This document shows, in pieces, positions 24,254 to 31,983 of a stretch of DNA of 39,732 nt (position 1 is its first letter; every line of letters begins with the position of its first letter). The stretch comes from Saccharopolyspora soli (GTDB lineage Bacteria > Actinomycetota > Actinomycetes > Mycobacteriales > Pseudonocardiaceae). The notes beneath the pieces were generated by a model, which did no database searches, was not told the DNA's origin, and saw only the letters and a list, made by a program, of their open reading frames with translations. The DNA lies in assembly GCF_022678645.1 (NCBI RefSeq), contig NZ_JALBWV010000075.1:1-39732 (forward strand), written 5' to 3'. Position numbers and translations under genes: made by a program.

Positions 24254-24540
24254 GACCGGGACTCGTTCTCGACGTACTCACCGATCAGTTCGAAAAGCTG
24301 CCGGGCGTAATCGGCGACCTGCTCACGGGTCACGGCGCGGTACGTGAAGCCCATGCGCTTGTCCTCGTCCGAGGTGTGCACGACGGCGACCAACTGGCCG
24401 TCCTGGAAGCCAATGGTCGACCTGCAACCGAACGACAGATCCCAGCCAACGCTCGTGTCGTAAGCGTTGCCGTCCTCGTCGTACTCGTGCAGTGTGGCCG
24501 GGTCGCCGAGCGTGGGCCGGATGCTTTGGATGCCGGTCAT
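24250..24540 (-). CDS. Hypothetical protein, 96 aa
   Basis: It starts after TAGGAGC. Acidic soluble protein (HEYDEDGNAYDTSVGWDLSF ... YARQLFELIGEYVENE). First gene of a two-gene unit with the 24253 gene. Family unknown. Confidence 0.6.
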   Translation of the reverse strand: MTGIQSIRPTLGDPATLHEYDEDGNAYDTSVGWDLSFGCRSTIGFQDGQLVAVVHTSDEDKRMGFTYRAVTREQVADYARQLFELIGEYVENESRS

Positions 24541-24606
24541 CGTATGCTCCTATCTCGGGACACACTGGTCCCGCAGTTCGAATTCGAATGGATCGAGAAA
24601 TTGCGG

Positions 24607-24687
24607 TCACGCCGCAGAAGAAAGCTCATTCACACTCGGAAGGTGATCCAGGCACCAGTCGCCGGTCTCGTCGCACCGCCAGCCCAT
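24607..24687 (-). CDS. Possible 26-aa peptide
   Basis: Reads MGWRCDETGDWCLDHL and ends in SSAA, with an in-frame stop directly before the ATG. The composition is protein-like but the ribosome site is weak. It is the only candidate I see in the 24541-24818 gap. Confidence 0.25.
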   Translation of the reverse strand: MGWRCDETGDWCLDHLPSVNELSSAA

Positions 24688-24818
24688 TCACTCGGCAGCA
24701 ATCTGCGGCAACACACCGGCTCCGACAGCGACCGCTTCTTATTGGTTCCATGTCGGACTACCGATGGGACGCGCGCCGAGCTGTGCGAGGTGCGGCGCGC
24801 GTCCGGGGGTTTCGGAGG

Positions 24819-24980
24819 CTACTTGGTGATGTTCTGCACGATCGGAGCGTGATTGTCGCCCGTGATCACGTTGTTGCCGTCGCCGTGCATAAAGACCACG
24901 GGCCCGTCATGGTGACCGGTTTGGATGACGGCCTCCGCACCACCCTGGGCTTCGTTCCGGGTCTCATTCTCACTCGACAC
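24819..24980 (-). CDS. Small asparagine-rich protein, 53 aa
   Basis: GTG start with AAGGGG seven bases upstream. Very polar (EAVIQTGHHDGPVVFMHGDG, GDNHAPIVQNITK). The repeated GDGNN/GDNH pattern recalls short beta-solenoid-like peptides on actinobacterial mobile DNA, and resembles the ending of the 1415-1546 product. Function unknown. Confidence 0.5.
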   Translation of the reverse strand: MSSENETRNEAQGGAEAVIQTGHHDGPVVFMHGDGNNVITGDNHAPIVQNITK

Positions 24981-25142
24981 CGCATTTCCCCTTCCGTATT
25001 CGCGTTTCAGCCTGTTCCGCCCGTGACCATGAAGTGCGAACGCCGTTTCGTGGAACGTCCTTCGATGTGCTGCCCGCTCAGGCACAGGCAGGGACAAACG
25101 GCCGCAGAACGCAAGGTCCTGTTGCCAGCACCCGGCGGTTGT

Positions 25143-25376
25143 TCACTCTTGACTACCCGTCCGGCTCCACCAAGCCACCGAGTGCGTCACCTGCTTCGCC
25201 GGTCGGTCAGGGATTTCGCGTCCAAAGTCCTCGATCCGGGACACCTGGAGGCCCGCGCGGACCCGATCGCTCCAGGTCATGTCCGCAGCACCAGGGCGCG
25301 AGTCCGCGACTGCCGCGTCCTCGATGGTCTCGTACTCGGGATGCTGACCCAGGGAGGGCTTGTTCGTGTCAGCCAT
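25143..25376 (-). CDS. Hypothetical protein, 77 aa
   Basis: It starts MADTNKPSLG inside the end of the upstream small gene (8-base overlap). A GGAGG lies 13 bases upstream, longer than usual. Polar and probably partly disordered. Last gene of the overlapping set that runs from 26676. Confidence 0.5.
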   Translation of the reverse strand: MADTNKPSLGQHPEYETIEDAAVADSRPGAADMTWSDRVRAGLQVSRIEDFGREIPDRPAKQVTHSVAWWSRTGSQE

Positions 25377-25497
25377 GGCGAGTGGGCACTCCTCCGTCGT
25401 TGATGTCGGTCATGTGCGTAACGAGCGCGGCCGTGCGGTCGGCCGCGGTGAGAGCCTCCCGGTTGGCTTCGTCAATCAGACGTTCGCAGCGCCTCAT
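25369..25497 (-). CDS. Small protein, 42 aa
   Basis: Starts MRRCERLIDEANREALTAAD with ATGA overlap to the upstream gene and an 8-base overlap with the downstream gene, so it is held in a tightly packed operon. Helical. Family unknown. Confidence 0.5.
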   Translation of the reverse strand: MRRCERLIDEANREALTAADRTAALVTHMTDINDGGVPTRHG

Positions 25498-26093
25498 CCA
25501 GCCCGTAGCCCCATGAGCGTGACCAGCGGCTCAATACGAGTCCCTCCGTACGGCCTGCGCCAGGACTTTTCGCATCGCCACCCGTAGTCGACGGCGGAGT
25601 GCCAGTCCAGGCAGGCCCGACAGGCAGGCATCCGGGGCGCGGCCGGGATAGGGATGCCCAGGTTTCGGCCGCAGAGCGCGAGACCAAGCACGCCGTACGC
25701 GGGGATGTGGGCGGCTCCCCCACGTTGTCCGGTGGCGCGCACCGCGGGAGCCTGGTCCATCCAGTCCTGCCACCGCAGATCCCGCTCAACCGGCTCACAC
25801 GGGCGCGGCTGAGTGCACGGAGTAGCGGAAACGTGCTTCCAAATGCCGTCGCGTTCGATCAATCGCACGTCGCAGTACAGACATATCTCGGGCGCCCACA
25901 TGAAAGGCATCATCGTGGTGGGATGCAGGGTGATGCGAATTCGGCCTTCCGATGTGGACTGCACCGACACCACCCGATCATCCCCGTCAGGTTCCGCTAC
26001 GAAGGCGGATGCGGGCAGGTCGATTACCCCGCCCGCATCCGCCAGGATCGCCACGAGAACCCTATGGGCAAACTGCGCATCCGCAGTCGTCAT
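25494..26093 (-). CDS. Cysteine-rich hypothetical protein, 199 aa
   Basis: Paired cysteines (CLYC near residue 72, CTQPRPC near 92, CRAC near 160) suggest one or two zinc-binding sites. ATGA overlap with the 26090 gene. It ends TRIEPLVTLMGLRAG; a similar YTRIEP motif occurs near the end of the zinc-ribbon protein at 36586-37056, so the two may be distant relatives. Function unknown. Confidence 0.55.
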   Translation of the reverse strand: MTTADAQFAHRVLVAILADAGGVIDLPASAFVAEPDGDDRVVSVQSTSEGRIRITLHPTTMMPFMWAPEICLYCDVRLIERDGIWKHVSATPCTQPRPCEPVERDLRWQDWMDQAPAVRATGQRGGAAHIPAYGVLGLALCGRNLGIPIPAAPRMPACRACLDWHSAVDYGWRCEKSWRRPYGGTRIEPLVTLMGLRAG

Positions 26094-26482
26094 GACGCTG
26101 CGGACTGATTGGCGACGCCCTGTTCAATCGCGCGAGCCGCCGACGCTAGCCGCAGGATCTCCGGGTCCGTGCTCGCGGAGTCGGAGCGGCTGAACCGTTC
26201 CGCGTCCACTGCGGCCTGGCCCAGTCGCGCCGCAGCGAGCCGCAACCACTCAGCCGGGGACCGGTCTGGGGTCGTGTCGGGGGTGACGTCACCGGCCAGT
26301 GCCAGCACTGCCCGCGCTGGGGTCATGTAGACCTCGTGGACGCCCGTTTCCCCCTTTGCGACGGGCGCCTGCAGTGGCTTCTGGAAGTGTTCCACCAGCA
26401 CCGCGGCGAGCGCGGCGGGCAGCACCTGCGGTGCCCGCTGAACCGCCGCGCGCAGCACCGCGCGATCCGTGGCCACAGTCAT
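26090..26482 (-). CDS. Hypothetical helical protein, 130 aa
   Basis: It starts MTVATDRAVLRAAVQR after GAGGAGCAGGA and overlaps the stop of the upstream gene (ATGA). Alanine- and leucine-rich helices throughout. An in-frame extension to 26599 has no ribosome site. Family unknown. Confidence 0.55.
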   Translation of the reverse strand: MTVATDRAVLRAAVQRAPQVLPAALAAVLVEHFQKPLQAPVAKGETGVHEVYMTPARAVLALAGDVTPDTTPDRSPAEWLRLAAARLGQAAVDAERFSRSDSASTDPEILRLASAARAIEQGVANQSAAS

Positions 26483-26676
26483 TCCTGCTCCTCGGCAGGC
26501 AGCGACACGGTCACGGTCACCTGGGCGGATCCGTCCTTGAGGTCGACAGTCTCGAACCCATGCACTGTGTGGCCATGCTTTTCCAGCCACTGAAACCACG
26601 CATCGATCTTGGGACTGGTCGACGATTCGAACGGCCTGGTGATCGTGGTGGTGTTGGCATCATCGGCGGAAGCCAT
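26479..26676 (-). CDS. Small acidic protein, 65 aa
   Basis: Starts MASADDANTTTITRPF behind GAGG; an ATG at 26691 is an alternative. A short helix-strand protein (IDAWFQWLEKHGHTVHGFE ... AQVTVTVSLPAEEQE). Possibly cotranscribed with the tap-tpg-like genes 55 bases upstream. Confidence 0.5.
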   Translation of the reverse strand: MASADDANTTTITRPFESSTSPKIDAWFQWLEKHGHTVHGFETVDLKDGSAQVTVTVSLPAEEQE

Positions 26677-26731
26677 AGGCTTGTTCCTCATTCCCGTTGA
26701 TGATCGTCTCGGTACGGACTGTGCTTCTTGA

Positions 26732-27748
26732 TCAGGTCAAGGTGATGCCGTCGAGATAGTTGGTGATGACCAGTACTTCGCCCAGGCCCGGACCGTACGC
26801 TTCCAACAGCAGGCGTCCGAACTCTTCCCCAGCGCCGATTCTGTCTCCTTCGGACAGTGCGGCGATCACGGAGTCGAGGTTGATGTCCTGCTCGCCGACG
26901 CGCCGTGTCTCTGGCGGGTGGTCGTCGTACTGCACCTCGACCACTCCGACCGCGACGTGGCCGGTGCGACCGCGCATGACCGCGGCGGCACGGACCTCAA
27001 CCGAGGTCGCCTGGAGCGCGGCGGCGGCACGGCGCTCGACCGGAACACCGGCGGCGGCAGAGGTCCGCGTCTCCGCCGGAGCGCGGGTGGCCGCCATGGT
27101 GCGCAGTTCGGCCGGGGCGTGTGCCGCAGCGGCGGTGCGCAGTTCAGGTGGAGCCTGGGCGGCGGTCGACGCCCGGAGCGCGGGCGGCGCCTGCGCCGCG
27201 AGCAGTGAGCGCAGTTCGGGTGAGGCGTGGGCGGCGAGCGTGGTGCGTAGTTCGAGCGAGGCGCTGGCTGCGAGGCGGGCGCGAATCGTGTCGGCGGCGG
27301 CAGACACGGCCAGGGCGATGATCTCGGCATGCCGCGCGGGCGGCGGAGCCGCTCCCAGCCAGCGCCGTGCGGTTCGAGGTGCGATGCCTTGCGCCTCGGC
27401 GACCCATCGTGACGCGCCGCGGCCAAACTGGTTCCGGATCGCGGTCTGCGCCTGGTCCACGGTCAGCACCTCGCGCAACCGGTCCTCGGTCAGCAGCTCA
27501 GCGACCTGCGCGTCCGAGAGCAAGCCGCCCAGCTCCTCATCGCCGAGCAGGTCGGCCATCTCGTCATCGCCGAGCAGGTCGGCCAGTTCCTCGCCGGTCA
27601 GCAGTTCGCCGACCTGTTCGTCAGTGAGAAGGTCGGCGAGCTCCTCGCCGGTGAGCAGGTCGGCCAGTTCCTCATCGTTGATCAAGGCGGCGAGCTCGGC
27701 ATCCGGCAGACTCGCCGCGAGTTCTCGGGTGAACTCGTCGAACTGCAT
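26732..27748 (-). CDS. tpg: Tpg-like telomere terminal protein with two repeat arrays
   Basis: 338 residues against about 185 for Streptomyces Tpg. Residues 16-98 are nine acidic 9-residue repeats (consensus EELADLLTG), then a helix-turn-helix (WVAEAQGIAPRTARRWLG, 115-132) as in Tpg, then about eight 12-residue repeats (157-255; for example LLAAQAPPALRA), then a C-terminal domain ending AYGPGLGEVLVITNYLDGITL, which resembles the Tpg ending (AEGLxEVYF ... YLDxxL). Tpg is covalently attached to linear replicon 5' ends. Its ATG overlaps the stop of the tap-like gene (TGATG), reproducing the tap-tpg order. The repeats are not part of known Tpg proteins that I recall. A different HTH regulator remains possible. 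Confidence 0.55.
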   Translation of the reverse strand: MQFDEFTRELAASLPDAELAALINDEELADLLTGEELADLLTDEQVGELLTGEELADLLGDDEMADLLGDEELGGLLSDAQVAELLTEDRLREVLTVDQAQTAIRNQFGRGASRWVAEAQGIAPRTARRWLGAAPPPARHAEIIALAVSAAADTIRARLAASASLELRTTLAAHASPELRSLLAAQAPPALRASTAAQAPPELRTAAAAHAPAELRTMAATRAPAETRTSAAAGVPVERRAAAALQATSVEVRAAAVMRGRTGHVAVGVVEVQYDDHPPETRRVGEQDINLDSVIAALSEGDRIGAGEEFGRLLLEAYGPGLGEVLVITNYLDGITLT

Positions 27749-29205
27749 CACGCCACCCCTCGACGAACCTTGTCCGTGGCGATGATCGCCTTCCGCAGTC
27801 GGCCTGGGTTGTCCTGATTGTGTGCGGTGATCATCGCGTCGGTGACCTCGCCGTATCGGTTGACGTGCCATTTACCGGGCTGCACGGCGTCAACCTGCAG
27901 GCCCTCCGGCGTGATCGGGGCGTCCTCCGTGGGGGTGGCGAACCAGGCTGAGTCCTTCATTCCGCCGATGCTGACGAACCCGGCGTTGGCGGCTTTGTCC
28001 AGCCCCCGCAGCATGTTCGCTCCGGCTTGGGCCATGACCTGATCGGACCAGTCCGGCCGCAGCGAGCCGGTGTCGTTGTGCTCCTCGGAGCGGAGCATGC
28101 CGCCGAGGAACGTCGTGTACACCAGTTTCAAGACCTTGCGGGCATCCCCCGCGGCGGTGCTGCCCGCCTTCTCGCGCTCGATCAGCCTGGCACGGCCTCC
28201 CGCGAAGACCGCGGCCCACCGCCCCAAGCGCTTACCGTAGCGTTTGATCGTCTTCCCGCCTTGCGTGGTCTCGCCCCACACGACCGCCTCAGACAGCTCC
28301 AGGTGCACACCGTGGTCGCGGACCAGATAGGTCGCCAGCGGCGTCGGCAACGCCCACCCCGTAGCGACCTGCCTGAACACCTGACGCGCATGCGCAGGCA
28401 AACCGGACAGATCCGGCGATTCCGTCAGCACGACGAAGCCCGGCTGTTTCGCCAGCGCCACCTGGTCCACCCCGGCGAGCTGCTCGGCGGACAGTTCGTC
28501 GGGCTCGCCGTCGCCGAGCAGCGTGGAACTGGTCGCGCCCAGATACTGGGCGTTGACATCGACCTCGGTCACCCACTGCCCCGGCTGCGGAGCCACGTCC
28601 GGGGTAACCCAGCTGGGGACCCGCAGCACCGCACTGGACTGCGTCAACTCCAACGCCCGCGGCGACCGCAGCGCCTCCGGCATGGTCATCGATCCATACC
28701 GGGCGCACAACCACTGCAACGCCGCGATCCCCGTCCGTCCAGGGTGCGAGACGAACCGCAACGGATCACCCTCAACCTGCACCGCCTCATGCCACTCGCG
28801 CAGCGCCGCCACCGCCTGCTCCCGCGTCACCTCCCGCTGCGGCTCATCCCGCACCGCACGGCGCAGCGACCGCAGAAAATCATCCACCTCGGCCGACTCC
28901 TCGACCGAGAACGACACCACCGGCTCCGGCCGCCGAGCCCGCGACGCGGCCTCTCGCCGCGGCGGTGAGACAGCCTCGGGCGCGGTCGACGGGGCGACCG
29001 CGGGAGCCGTTGCGGCGGTGTGGGCGGTGATGCCCTCTGGCCACTGGCGGCCCGCACGCTCATAACATCCAGCGGTCGTAGGAATCCCGTCGATCCGGAT
29101 GCTGACCGGCGCGCCGCAGAACACGCACGGCCGTTCACCGTCAGCAACAGCCAACCGGCCCGCGAATGGGCCATGGTTCCAGATCGTCAGCTTCTCGCTG
29201 GTCAT
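27748..29205 (-). CDS. tap: Tap-like telomere-associated protein (primase/polymerase-like)
   Basis: 485 residues. An N-terminal cysteine pair (CVFC, 27-30) suggests a small zinc site; residues 65-95 are a proline/alanine linker. The core has WVTEVDVNAQYLGATSSTL (211-229), which matches the GLDLNTAFLAAAARL-type motif of Streptomyces Tap and recalls the DxxxxYP motif of polymerases, then KVLKLVYTTFLGGML (358-371), SLRPDWSDQVMAQAGANMLR and MKDSAWFA (416-423). Streptomyces Tap recruits Tpg to telomeres and has primase-like activity. An ATG at 29205 or GTG at 29211 is possible. Element copy 5 lies 24 bases upstream, so replication of the ends would be under the same control as dnaN. Confidence 0.6.
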   Translation of the reverse strand: MTSEKLTIWNHGPFAGRLAVADGERPCVFCGAPVSIRIDGIPTTAGCYERAGRQWPEGITAHTAATAPAVAPSTAPEAVSPPRREAASRARRPEPVVSFSVEESAEVDDFLRSLRRAVRDEPQREVTREQAVAALREWHEAVQVEGDPLRFVSHPGRTGIAALQWLCARYGSMTMPEALRSPRALELTQSSAVLRVPSWVTPDVAPQPGQWVTEVDVNAQYLGATSSTLLGDGEPDELSAEQLAGVDQVALAKQPGFVVLTESPDLSGLPAHARQVFRQVATGWALPTPLATYLVRDHGVHLELSEAVVWGETTQGGKTIKRYGKRLGRWAAVFAGGRARLIEREKAGSTAAGDARKVLKLVYTTFLGGMLRSEEHNDTGSLRPDWSDQVMAQAGANMLRGLDKAANAGFVSIGGMKDSAWFATPTEDAPITPEGLQVDAVQPGKWHVNRYGEVTDAMITAHNQDNPGRLRKAIIATDKVRRGVA

Positions 29206-29228
29206 GACCACACCCTAACATAAGTCAA

Positions 29229-29248
29229 GTACCGCACCACACTTACCT
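29229..29248 (-). promoter_or_regulatory. Operator/promoter element, copy 5 (tap-tpg)
   Basis: AGGTAAGTGTGGTGCGGTAC read leftward. The upstream half-site is perfect, the downstream one diverged (GGTGCGGTAC). TTGACT and TATGTT follow as possible promoter hexamers. Confidence 0.55.
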
Positions 29249-29274
29249 ACGGCCGACTGGTTCCGATCACGACA

Positions 29275-29802
29275 TCAGCACTGAAACAGGCGCTCCTCCT
29301 GCCGACACCACACCTCATACAGACACTCCTCAACCCACCGATCCAACGGCCGCCGACGCGCCTGCGGCGCCCGACCCTCCGCAGCGGCAACAGCACACCG
29401 CGTGGTCCCGCCAGAGGTGACCACCACCCCCACCCCACGCAGCGAGCATTCCAACCGGCACTCCTCGGAAGGCGCATGGTCGACCGCGATCGCCGCAGGC
29501 CCGAAACCCCGCAACCGAGCAGCACCGGTCAACGCCCGCCGCCAGTCGCGAGCCGTGCTCAGCACCCCGACGAGCCGCACCACCTCCGGTGCCCGCGGAC
29601 CACTCCACTCCGGCCACTCCCATAACGTCACCGTGTCGAGATCGAACACCGGCGGCTGACCGCTGCTGCGCCGCGCCCGGTGCGCCCGATAGTCGATCGC
29701 GACCACTGCATCCACGGGGACGGACAGAATCGACACCCCGGCCAGCACGTGCCCGCGCCACCCCAACTGCTCGCACGCCGCCGAACTACTCACTTCCGTC
29801 AT
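29275..29802 (-). CDS. Hypothetical protein, 175 aa
   Basis: Starts MTEVSSSAACEQLGWRGH within the end of the upstream gene; GAGG precedes by nine bases and an ATG at 29811 is an alternative. Contains tryptophan-rich WEWPEWSG and a cysteine-rich C terminus (ECRLEC, CLYEVWC). A 22-residue fragment at 30248-30316 resembles its start, so it was duplicated and lost. Function unknown. Confidence 0.55.
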   Translation of the reverse strand: MTEVSSSAACEQLGWRGHVLAGVSILSVPVDAVVAIDYRAHRARRSSGQPPVFDLDTVTLWEWPEWSGPRAPEVVRLVGVLSTARDWRRALTGAARLRGFGPAAIAVDHAPSEECRLECSLRGVGVVVTSGGTTRCAVAAAEGRAPQARRRPLDRWVEECLYEVWCRQEERLFQC

Positions 29803-29986
29803 CGCGACCATCCTCAACCGCCTGCCGAGACACGTCGTCGAGCCGCGACATGTCCATGCGGGCACCGCCGAGATCCTCGGCGCGCGCAGCCCAACACGGT
29901 CCACCCTCAACCGTGTAGAACACCCCCTGAAAAGCACGCTGACGCAGTTCCTCAACAGCACGATCGAGCTCGCTCTCGGCACTCAC
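29786..29986 (-). CDS. Hypothetical protein, 66 aa
   Basis: GTG start with AAGGGG upstream. Helical, acidic (SAESELDRAVEELRQRAF ... SRLDDVSRQAVEDGRDDGSE). Overlaps the next gene by about 17 bases, so translation is probably coupled. Confidence 0.55.
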   Translation of the reverse strand: MSAESELDRAVEELRQRAFQGVFYTVEGGPCWAARAEDLGGARMDMSRLDDVSRQAVEDGRDDGSE

Positions 29987-30140
29987 AACTCCCCTTCCAT
30001 TGATCACTTACCCGCGGTAACGCCATTCGACGCTCGACAGGCAGACAGCAAGCCCCCACAGGCACGAGCACTCTGATTCCGCTTGCGGCGCGAACCGAAC
30101 GGATCGCCCCACGAGGTAGCGGTGGTACCGTTTCGACAAC

Positions 30141-30216
30141 CGCGACGACCAAGCCTGGGCGCTGGTAACGCCTTGGACCAACCTGGCCGTCGCGTGGGAG
30201 GGCCGACGGGCTACGG
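30141..30216. repeat. 75-bp dispersed repeat, copy 1
   Basis: About 76 bp that align with 34104-34178 at roughly three quarters of positions, with one gap; the longest shared run is TGGCCGTCGCGTGGG. Both copies lie upstream of leftward small genes, in regions of gene decay. It may be an old duplicated leader or a gene remnant. In this copy the hairpin at 30208-30232 begins inside its right end. Confidence 0.45.
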
Positions 30217-30232
30217 AAACATTCCGTAGCCC
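30208..30232. other. Perfect 11-bp hairpin
   Basis: GGGCTACGGAA and TTCCGTAGCCC with a 3-base loop, in a region with no clear intact gene. Could be a terminator for leftward transcription from the decayed genes to its right. Confidence 0.5.
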
Positions 30233-30247
30233 CGTCAACATCACCCT

Positions 30248-30470
30248 CTAGTGAACGGGCGCGTGATGTCCTTCCAGTTCAGTCCGCGCGGCGGCCGAAC
30301 TACGCACTCCCGTCATCGCCGCGACCCTTTGACGTGGTTTTTCCCTTTGGCCAGTCGATCGGCGTGATCCGCCGCCGCCCACAGGGTCTGTGCGAGCATC
30401 CGCGCCTCTGCAGGGGACAGGGGCGTCACATCGGTCCGCCACGAGTGCCCGCAACCACAGCCGACGCACC
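30248..30470 (-). pseudogene. Remnants of two leftward genes
   Basis: Reading leftward, a fragment (TPLSPAEARMLAQTLWAAAD, ending VKGSRR) has no start, because the sequence upstream becomes the DUF6262-like gene near 30470. Its stop overlaps the start of a 22-codon frame beginning MTGVRSSAAARTELEGH, which resembles the start of the 29802 protein (MTEVSSSAACEQL). Both look like leftovers of a duplicated gene pair cut by an insertion. Confidence 0.5.
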
Positions 30471-30790
30471 CGAGAACGCGCCGAAGCCGCCCTACTTGCC
30501 GCGCAACGCGCCGGAACCCGGCCCAACACCGCCGAGTTCGCCAAGATCGCGCGGGTTTCCCGGTCCTGGCTCTACGGCCAGGCCGACCTCATGCAGGCGT
30601 TACGCCAACTCCAGGACAGCAGCCCGCCGGGCCACGACGACCACACGCTCGGCGAGCTCGGAGTCCCTGCGTCAACGGCTCGACGCCGCGATGGCCAGGA
30701 ACAAGCAGCTCCGCGAGACCAACAAGGAACTGACCCGCCTACTGGAGGTCGCCCACGGCGAGATCCGCCGCCTCGCAGCTGAACCCCGAG
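30440..30790 (+). pseudogene. Frameshifted DUF6262 (TnpC-like) transposon protein
   Basis: Rightward. One frame reads RRTRERAEAALLAAQRAG, then FAKIARVSRSWLYGQADLMQALRQL; after about 30640 the similarity continues in another frame as SLRQRLDAAMARNKQLRETN and LLEVAHGEIRRLA. Together this is the layout of DUF6262 proteins that accompany Tn554-type tyrosine recombinases (VSRSWLYxQPDL, then a coiled coil with ARNRxL). At least one frameshift breaks it, and the partner recombinases are missing. It is opposite in strand to all neighbours, as expected of an inserted element. Confidence 0.6.
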
Positions 30791-30814
30791 GTGTCTGTCC
30801 CAATTTCGGTTCTC

Positions 30815-30911
30815 CCTCTAACACGCGGGAGCTCTCGTCATCCGCGACAGGGACGTAGTCGACAACGGCGACCTTGAACACGGCCACCGCGACATCATCG
30901 GTCTCCAGCAC
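30815..30911 (-). pseudogene. Truncated paralogue of the 32487-32708 protein
   Basis: Reads VLETDDVAVAVFKVAVVDYVP, close to RLETDDGAVAVFQVAVVDYIP in the intact protein. The N-terminal half is missing and the frame runs on into the antisense of the DUF6262 remnant, so the insertion removed the normal end. Confidence 0.6.
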
Positions 30912-30940
30912 GTCGACGCCGCGGTGATCAACCGATGCGT

Positions 30941-31432
30941 TCACTGCGTCGCTCCATCCAGCTCGGCGGCGAAGGGGCACAACAGGCGCGTCACCGAGGC
31001 GATGTTCGGCCAGCCGTTCACGTAGCTGGCCCGGCCGCTCTCGCGCTCGTGCTCGTTCGCGACCTGGTCGAGAACGTCGATCACGGCCGCCTCCAGCAAC
31101 TCACGGGTGTGCGCGCTGTCGACGGCGTCAAGGATGCGCTGCACGAGGTCGACATCCCATCCCGCGTGAATCAGGCGCTGCCCTGCGGCCTGCCGATCCA
31201 GCAGCACCGGCAGTCCGTTGGCGCGCGCCAACCGGACCGCGTCGAACTCGCTCATCCCGGACAGCACGCCCGGAGGGCAGGCATGCGAGACTGGGCCGGA
31301 GGCGGTGCCGTCGCTGACGCGCTGCATCCGCTCGTCAACCTCGTCGCCGGTGATGATTTCCCACTCACCGAGCGGCCACGCCCACTCACTCAAGACGCCC
31401 ACGTCATTGCTGTTGGCGGGCAACATGTCCAT
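30941..31432 (-). CDS. Hypothetical protein, 163 aa
   Basis: Starts MDMLPANSNDVGVLSEWAWP with AAAGGA eight bases upstream. Soluble alpha/beta protein (FDAVRLARANGLPVLLD, ELLEAAVIDVLDQVANEHE). It lies immediately upstream of the truncated paralogue at 30815. Family unknown. Confidence 0.6.
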   Translation of the reverse strand: MDMLPANSNDVGVLSEWAWPLGEWEIITGDEVDERMQRVSDGTASGPVSHACPPGVLSGMSEFDAVRLARANGLPVLLDRQAAGQRLIHAGWDVDLVQRILDAVDSAHTRELLEAAVIDVLDQVANEHERESGRASYVNGWPNIASVTRLLCPFAAELDGATQ

Positions 31433-31514
31433 CTGGATAGTCCTTTCCCTACTCAAGGGCTCGGTAAGGGTTCGAGACGCGAACCGAACTGGGCTTAGGC
31501 GGGCAGAGCCGAGA

Positions 31515-31634
31515 TCAGCGGCTGGCTGGCCGCCTTGCCTTATCGCAACGATCCGACGGTCGACCTGCGGCGTCCGCCTGGAGTTCCAGTTCGGACTGCA
31601 GTGCCGCCAGGGTGAGGGTGACCTTGTCGTTCAC
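31515..31634 (-). CDS. Small protein, 39 aa
   Basis: GTG start behind a strong AGGAGGA five bases upstream, eleven bases after the upstream stop. Reads MNDKVTLTLAALQSELELQ, then a basic tail (RCDKARRPASR). Real by context; function unknown. Confidence 0.5.
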   Translation of the reverse strand: MNDKVTLTLAALQSELELQADAAGRPSDRCDKARRPASR

Positions 31635-31644
31635 CGGTTTCCTC

Positions 31645-31962
31645 CTACTCTTCGAGGAGCGTTGCGGATGAGGCGTCAAGCATGTCGTCCCAGGTCGGAC
31701 CACCATTCTTCCTCGCGCTGCTGTCTGAGGCGCTCCAGGAGTGGCCCTTCATCCTCGAAAGTTCGAGGGCCTGTTTGTAGCCCTGGAGGATTTTGTAGGT
31801 GCCGCGTTGTCGGCACAGTTGTCCGAGCGAGGCGAGGGCCCGTGGCAGCTGGCCATGAGGTACGGCGAAGATGCGGACGATCCTTCCCCGTTCGAATTCA
31901 AGCGGGTCCCACAGGATGTAGGTGTATCTGCTGGTGTTGCGGGTCCCGTGGAGCTCTCCCAT
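31645..31962 (-). CDS. Hypothetical protein, 105 aa
   Basis: AAGGA eight bases before the ATG. MGELHGTRNTSRYTYILWDP suggests a beta-strand-rich start; the C terminus is helical (DDMLDASSATLLEE). Family unknown. In a row of leftward genes starting at 32708. Confidence 0.55.
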   Translation of the reverse strand: MGELHGTRNTSRYTYILWDPLEFERGRIVRIFAVPHGQLPRALASLGQLCRQRGTYKILQGYKQALELSRMKGHSWSASDSSARKNGGPTWDDMLDASSATLLEE

Positions 31963-31983
31963 GCCCTGGTTCCTTCCTGCGGC

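Noticed and set aside
29986..30020. Further copy of the 20-bp operator near 30004-30013
   Set aside because: Only one half-site (GGGTAAGT) is present; the second half and the -10 do not match.
30008..30244. 79-codon leftward frame
   Set aside because: It is translated through the 75-bp repeat and a perfect hairpin, has no ribosome site and no recognisable composition; treated as decayed sequence.
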